Shown: positions 58,362-64,000 of the stretch, piece after piece
Numbering within the stretch: position 1 is the stretch's first letter
Layout of the letters: every line of letters starts with the position of its first letter
Translations under genes and position numbers: made by a program
DNA from: Antilocapra americana
Lineage: Eukaryota > Chordata > Mammalia > Artiodactyla > Antilocapridae
DNA: 64,000 nt
Direction: 5' to 3'
Assembly (NCBI GenBank): GCA_007570785.1
Contig: ML661885.1
Coordinates: 13,548,915 to 13,612,914, forward strand
Notes under the pieces: model-generated
Told to the model about the DNA's origin: nothing
Database searches by the model: none
What the model saw: only the letters and a program-made list of their open reading frames with translations

Positions 58362-59128
58362 TACCCTCTTGGTGGGAATGTAAATTGATGCAGTCACTAT
58401 GGAAAACAGTATGGAGGTTCCTTCAAAAAACTAAAGATAGAACTACCATATGATTCAGCTATCCCACTCCTGGGCATATATCCAGAAAAGATAAAAACTC
58501 TAATTCGAAAAGATACATACACCCTTATGTTCATAGCAATACTATTCACAATAAACAAGACATGGAGACAATCTAAATGTCCATTAACAAAAAATAGATG
58601 AAGATGTGGTATATACATACAATGGAATACTACTTAGCCATAAAGAGAATAAAATAATGCCATTTGTAGCAACATGGATGGATCTAGAGATTATCATATG
58701 AAGTGAAGTAAGTCAGAAAGAGAAAGACAAATACCATATGATATCACTTAAATGTGGAATCTAAAATACGATACAAATGAACTTAGTTGAAAAACAGAAA
58801 CAGACTCACAGACACAGAAAACAAAATTAAGGTTGCCAAAAAGGAAGGGGGGTGGGGAAGGGATAAATTAGAAGTTTAGGATTAGCAGATACAAACTACT
58901 ATATATGGAATAGATAAACAAGGATCTGCTGTACAGCACAGGGAAATATAATCAATGTCCTATAATAAACTATAATGCAAAGAAAAAGTCTCTCTCTATA
59001 TGTATATATGCACACACATACACACACACATATAATGTGTGTATAGCTGAATCACTCTGCTGTATACCTGAAACTAATACAACTACACTTGTTGATTGTA
59101 AATCAACTACACTTTAATTAAAAAAAAA
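58362..59128 (+). pseudogene. Old L1 3' end: ORF2 C-terminus with stops, and 3' UTR
   Basis: From GGTGGGAATGTAAATTGATG it carries the ORF2 C-terminal region (WRFLK- and [15 protein letters not shown] segments, now with stops), then the older cetartiodactyl L1 3' UTR (CAGACTCACAGACACAGAAA, CTGCTGTACAGCACAGGG). A TA/CA microsatellite lies at about 58996-59046 and a poly-A at 59120-59129. It is older than the L1s at 1-6213 and 49116-50157. Confidence 0.9.
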
Positions 59129-61045
59129 ACTTTGTTCAATAAATATTTCTAGTGGCTGGTCAGGTGTAGAAAGGGAAGGGAGGAGGAAGGACAGAAGGAA
59201 GGAAGTATACATGTGTATGAGCTGAACATCTATAGGGAATTTTCAACTCTATGAGTGAGAATTTTAAGGCAGTACAACTGATTTAAATGTATTTTTGTTC
59301 TTATAATTCACTTCAGTAGATAAATTGAACAACAAATGATGGGATTTCCAAATCATTCAAAGCTCATATCAACCCATATCATGTGTGTGTAATTCATGTT
59401 GTTGTTGTTTTTTGTTTTGTTTTGATATGACAAACTTAGGAAAGCTTATGCCCTATGCTCTTTCCTGTTCAAAATTGGTATCTGGTGAATATATTAGGAC
59501 TATCCTTAATTTTCTAAGGGTAAACCTTTGGTGCTACACCAGTCAATCTGGTCTATGTAAATGTGAGAAAAATTTGTAAATAACAAATGAAAATGTATGA
59601 GGGACAGTAGAAATCACAAAACTCTATAATATGAAGCAGAAAAGCCAAGACGTGCATTTTAAAAAACAGGCATAAGGAAAGATGTTAATTCTGGGAAATA
59701 ACCAGCAGGATCCAGGTGTACAAATAAATGCCAGAGCCTAAGTGTATGGGTGATGACATAATATTAGCCATAATAGAATAAGCATGTGAGAAAAAAGTGT
59801 CAATTCATTTTTTGGAGCGCCTTAACCATCTGGAAGCATGCTTACATAGAGCTTAGTAACCAAATGTTTAATTTTCCTTAGATGGTTGCAGGACACATTT
59901 GGAACTTAGAAATGTGGCCGCCTACTCTGCTGGGTCCTTCTCGTCTTACCAGGCTGGGGAGGTGGCTTTGCAATGGGGTTTTGGCATGGTGGATGCATGG
60001 ACCAGATTGGGGAGAAGAGGGGCTACGTTTTCCACCATGGGGAAGGTTGGAGCTACTTTGTATCCTACCGGGATTCCCTTTCAAGGAATACTTTGGACTC
60101 AACTGTCTTTTTCCTGATGGATCATGTTTTGGATCATCCTTTTCCAAGGATATAATCATGGCCTGTTAACATTTTTTTGGACTTTGATTTGGCTGGCAAA
60201 GACGCTGTTTTTGGAAACCTGTTTTCGCTTAATTTCATTTCCTCTTCCCTGTTAAGTACATCACTGGACCAGAAGAGCAGAACCTCTGATTTTTGAAAGC
60301 CTGTGTTCAGTGCCACTGCTCCATTCATTTTGGGGAGAAAACTGAAACACACTTCTGACTTGTGTGGTTCCCTCCATGGGTAAGCCAGAACCCACACCCC
60401 GACCTGCCTGAGGTGGTTAACATAAGCATGGAAACAATAGTCATTTAATACTATCATAACATTACATAAGTCATTTCCTTCCCTTCTAGAATGTGAAGGG
60501 ATATATGAGAAGCAAAGAAAAACTCATATTTTCCACAGGCCTCCAATTACCCTTTCATCTGTCCCAAAATATGGAGGGTGATGTTAAAACCTTGTGTGAG
60601 AATCTGGCAGGGTTTTGTATGTGCCTGTTGTCTCTGGTCTGGTTTCTAAAACCAACCTAGTGATCTGGAAGATTTGCCAGTAAAGGCCGATTGTTCCGCA
60701 GGAGTTGTCCGTTTAATTCTTAGACAGTGGCTTTTCCGTGCTTTTAAAGAATACAGAACATGGCGTGGCAGGGTTCCGCTTACTCCCTTTTCGCAAGTGT
60801 GTTTGGCATCCATGAGACAAACAAATTAGTGGCACCTTTAGAAAATACAGGACTTTTATGATCCAAGAAAAACATGATGAAAAGGAATGAAGAAAGGTCT
60901 GGGGGACTGAAATTTATTCTCAGACATGCAACTTTGTGAATCTAATGAGAGACAGCTTTTCCATTGCTATCAAATAGGTGAAATGGGTTGATTTCACTAT
61001 CCATTCATCTAAGAGGCATCGTTTGAGCTCCCACCATGTGACAGC
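59129..61045. other. No recognised repeat (1.9 kb); GC-richer block at 59882-60170
   Basis: The block 59882-60170 is open in all three plus frames and one minus frame, with higher GC than its flanks. I recognise neither a protein nor a repeat family. Confidence 0.4.
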
Positions 61046-61500
61046 ACACTCGTTCAGTTGTCAAGTCCAGTCTGACTCTGCGACCTCATGGATTATAGCA
61101 CACCAGGCTCCTCTGTCCTCCACTATTTCCCAAAGTTTGCTCAAATTTTTGTCCATCGAGTCGGTGATGCTATCTGACCATCTCATCCTCTGCCTGCCCC
61201 TTCTCCTGCTGCCTTTGATCTTTCCTAGCATCAGGGTCTTTTCCATTGGGTTGGCTTTTCACATCAGGTGACTAAAGTATTGGACTTTCAGCATCAGTCC
61301 TTCCAATCAGGGTTGATTTCCTTTAGGATGGACTGGTTTGATCTCCTTGCAGTGCGAGGGACTTTCAAGAGTCTTCTCCAGCACTATAATTTGAAAACAT
61401 CAATTCTTCGGTGTTCAGCCTTCTTTAGTCCAGCTCCCACATCCATACATGACCACTGGAAAAACCATAGTTTTGACCACATAGACTTTTATTGGCACTA
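61046..61500 (-). mobile_element. BovB LINE 3' fragment
   Basis: Antisense BovB 3' region from TTCAGTTGTCAAGTCCAGTC to the TACATGACCACTGGAAAAAC and CACATAGACTTTTATTGGCA segments. Stops and deletions are present. Confidence 0.87.
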
Positions 61501-61533
61501 AGTGACAGTACTGTTCTAACACTAATGATACAC

Positions 61534-62043
61534 AGGCAGACCTGGGGATTGTGCAGGTTTGGCTGCAGACCATTGCATTAAAGCAAATATCACAGTAAAG
61601 CAAATCATACAAATTTTTCAATTTTCTAATGCATGTGAAAGTGTTGTATACACTATAATGCAGTCTGTTAAGTATGCAATAGCACTATGTCTAAAAAGTG
61701 CACAGGTTTTCATTAAAAAATGCTCTACTGCTAAAAAAAGGCTAACCATCATAAGAGCCTTCAGCCAGTCATAATCTTTTTTGCAATAGTAACATCAAAG
61801 GTAACTGGTCACAGAACACCCTAATAAATATCATAACCATAATGAAAAGGTTTGAAATGTTACAAGAATTACCAAAATGTGACACAGAGACACAAAGTGA
61901 GCAAGTGACATTGGGAAAATAGTGCCAACAGAGCTGCTTGATGCAGGGTTGCACAAACCCTCAATTTGTAAACAACACAAACAAAAACACAGTACTTGTG
62001 AAATTGAAGTAAAGCAAAGCACAGTATAACGAGGTGTTTTTGT
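61534..62043 (+). mobile_element. Tigger1-type MITE (internally deleted pogo/mariner-like transposon)
   Basis: The left end CAGGCAGACCTGGGGATTG and the right end near AACGAGGTGTTTTTG are decayed Tigger1 inverted termini, followed by a TA. Inside, ATGCTAACC-like and GCCTTCAGCCAGTCATAATC match the left flank and AATAGTAACATCAAAGG, CCAAAATGTGACACAGAGAC match the right flank of Tigger1. The transposase gene between them is missing. Confidence 0.85.
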
Positions 62044-62059
62044 AAGAGTTAATAAAACT

Positions 62060-62275
62060 CTATGCACGTGCTCAGCTGTGTCCGACTCTTTGCAATCCCA
62101 TAGACTGTAGTCCACCAGGCTCTGCTGTCCATAGGATTCTCCAGGGCAGAATACTGGAGGGGGTCGCCATTTTCTTCTCCGGGGTATTTTCCTGACCCAG
62201 GGATCGAACCTGCTTCTCTTATGTCTCCTTCATTGTCAGATGGGTTCTTTACCAGCTGAGCCACCAGGGAAACTA
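62060..62275 (-). mobile_element. BovA SINE, full length
   Basis: The minus strand starts GTTTCCCTGGTGGCTCAGCT, has GGTTCGATCCC as an intact B box and ends GTCGGACACAGCTGAGCACG. Confidence 0.92.
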
Positions 62276-62373
62276 GGGCTACCCTGAAACTTTAAGTAGT
62301 GAGATCATACAGTAGTGAAGCAGTGTTTGATTTGAATAGAAAAAATGTTACTGGCACTCAATTTCCCTTTCAA

Positions 62374-62506
62374 AGTGAAAGTGTTAGTTGCTTAGTTGTA
62401 TCTGACCCTTTGCCAACTCCACGGACTGTAGCCAGCCAGGCTTTTCTGTCCGTGGGATTTTCCAGGCAAGAATACTGGTGTGGGTTGCCATTGCCTTCTC
62501 CAAAAG
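62374..62506 (-). mobile_element. BovA SINE, 3' part
   Basis: The plus strand reads AAAGTGAAAGTGTTAGTTGC through GTCCGTGGGATTTTCCAGGC to TTGCCATTGCCTTCTCC; the tRNA head is missing. Confidence 0.88.
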
Positions 62507-64000
62507 CCACCGTGAAAATAATTAGAGATTGACATGGTTCTTTGAAAAAAATGACAGTGTTGTGATGACTGATACCCCTTTTATGCTTTTCGACTTTATA
62601 GCTGTTATCTTCCAGTGTAGCTTCTGGAAGAGGTGGAATGGATTATGATGGCACAAAGTGTAAAACAGAGAAGATGTAAGCACAGGCTGTGCACGTGGCA
62701 GCATTACTTCTGGGGAGGATTTATTGGTCCAGCCAGGTGTCGGCTTCTATCCCTCAATGTGCCAGCTGGAACTCTGGTACCACAGCTCAGTCCCAAGCGT
62801 TTGATTCCTATCAGTGGGCTTTGCTGTTCTGACACACGTGCTCCATGCAAATGCTTATCATTGGCCAAAAGTGGCAGGACATGGCCAAGCTCACCACCTC
62901 CCACCGCCTGCCTTCTCCCAGTGTCCTCGCTCACCATCATGCCCCAGCTAAACCCAGCATCAAGCAAATAAGAATATGCATAATCCTCAGACTCTGGGTA
63001 TCTATAGAACAGTAACAAAGTACTAAAAACATCTGGTGCTCACTGGCAACAAGAGTGGCAGGTCTTGCCTAGAACAGTCAAGGGTCAGATCAGAGAGTAA
63101 CTGGGCTTTGTAAATAGCTTCTCTCAGCATCCCCAATTCCCCACCCAATTCAAGCAAAATAAAATTAATAAACACACACATGCGCCGAGTTTTTTACCTC
63201 TCTTTTCACCATCTGATAGATATTGGGATAGGTTTCATGTCCCATGTACTTGCCAACCAGCGATTTTAGTGCTGACATAGTTGAGAAAGATGGCTATTAT
63301 AGAATGGATTTTACTTAAATACCAATAAACAATAAGCCTCCTTCTATAACATTATTCAGCAACGATGAAAGTTAATGCCATCTTCTCCCAGCCCGATGGC
63401 CAAGTCAAATATCACTAATTGGAATTTTTCATTGGATTGAAACAGTCAACATCAAGCAGTAGTCCTACCATTTCTTTTCCACCAAAAAAAAAAAAGTGTT
63501 CTCCTCATAAAAGGGAAGGGGAGAAATAATTAAAAGGATAAAAAACAAACCCTTCTTTCCTATTGAGAAGAAATCTGATTCTCAGCTTGTTAATTAGCTT
63601 ATAAATGCAGGAGTTTCCTGGTTATTCTCTCTTTGGTGGCAGAGTGTGACTTTGAAGTCAGCTTCACTGTTGAGTGGTTGGACGTTGAGCTAATGAGATT
63701 TTACTGTTTTGAACAGCTGGTCAGATTTGGAGGTCCCTCGAGCCTAAAGGCAACTGCTGATTTACAAGGATCCTGTAATATACGCAGTCGTGGCTGATGC
63801 TTTTGTTGTTGATTTAGGCTGGAGCAAAGGTGTAGATTTTGTGATGCCATAAAAACGTCAAGTGATTGATTTGAGAATATGTAATACCTATAGGTAGCCC
63901 CCACTAGGAGCCAAGCATCTTGTGTGGCTCATATTCAAGACTGTTTTAGGAAGGTTTGGGTGTTCAATGTGCCATATGTTTTAGAGGAGGCCACTTTGGA
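62507..64000. other. No recognised feature (1.5 kb)
   Basis: ORFs at 62633-62971 (plus) and 62704-63018 (minus) overlap in a GC-richer block without a recognisable protein. An A run is at 63484-63494. Confidence 0.45.

Noticed and set aside
6467..61500. BovB fragments mostly on the minus strand (6 of 8)
   Set aside because: Too few to depart from chance.
1..64000. Possible CRISPR array, bacterial operon or intact endogenous retrovirus
   Set aside because: No regularly spaced direct repeats with unique spacers, no bacterial gene structure, and no gag/pol/env reading frames were seen; only a degraded MaLR LTR and one LTR-like relic.

Overview
The window is mammalian nuclear DNA from a ruminant, most likely cattle or a close bovid. 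The evidence is the mix of interspersed repeats: BovB (RTE-type LINE), tRNA-derived Bov-tA/BovA SINEs, CHR-type SINEs and L1 elements with bovine-type 3' ends, on a background of older mammalian repeats (L2, MIR, MER5, MER20, Tigger, MaLR). I recognise no complete host protein-coding gene, tRNA, rRNA or CRISPR array. The DNA reads as intergenic or deep intronic sequence.

Positions 1-6213 hold the 5' three quarters of a minus-strand L1. It has a 5' UTR of about 2.9 kb with a YY1 motif at its start, a CpG-rich tandem-repeat promoter region, an intact 308-codon ORF1, a 51-bp spacer, and an ORF2 that stays open for all 784 codons present before the window edge cuts it. Its endonuclease and reverse-transcriptase motifs are intact. 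It is the one part of the window that may still be functional.

From 6.2 to 25 kb the sequence is sparse SINEs, L1 3' ends and DNA transposons around a rearranged BovB locus at 16.8-20.3 kb. There a 3-kb inverted piece carrying endonuclease and RT remnants abuts a sense-strand 3' piece. A 400-N assembly gap lies at 25222-25621 and begins inside a plus-strand L1.

From 25.6 to 49 kb lie many SINEs, several BovB fragments and several nested insertions. A coding-like minus-strand ORF at about 29.5-29.9 kb is the only host-exon candidate of note. From 49 to 64 kb there are two L1 3' ends, a cluster of MER5/Tigger/L2/MIR relics at 53.6-55 kb, an L1 relic with clear target-site duplications, and a BovB next to a Tigger1 MITE.

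The repeats depend on one another. L1 supplies the machinery that mobilises itself. The BovA SINEs share their 3' end with BovB and are thought to have used BovB machinery. The hAT and Tigger relics are dead cut-and-paste elements. Boundaries without an observed target-site duplication are good to about 10-30 bp, and family names rest on recognition rather than a search.
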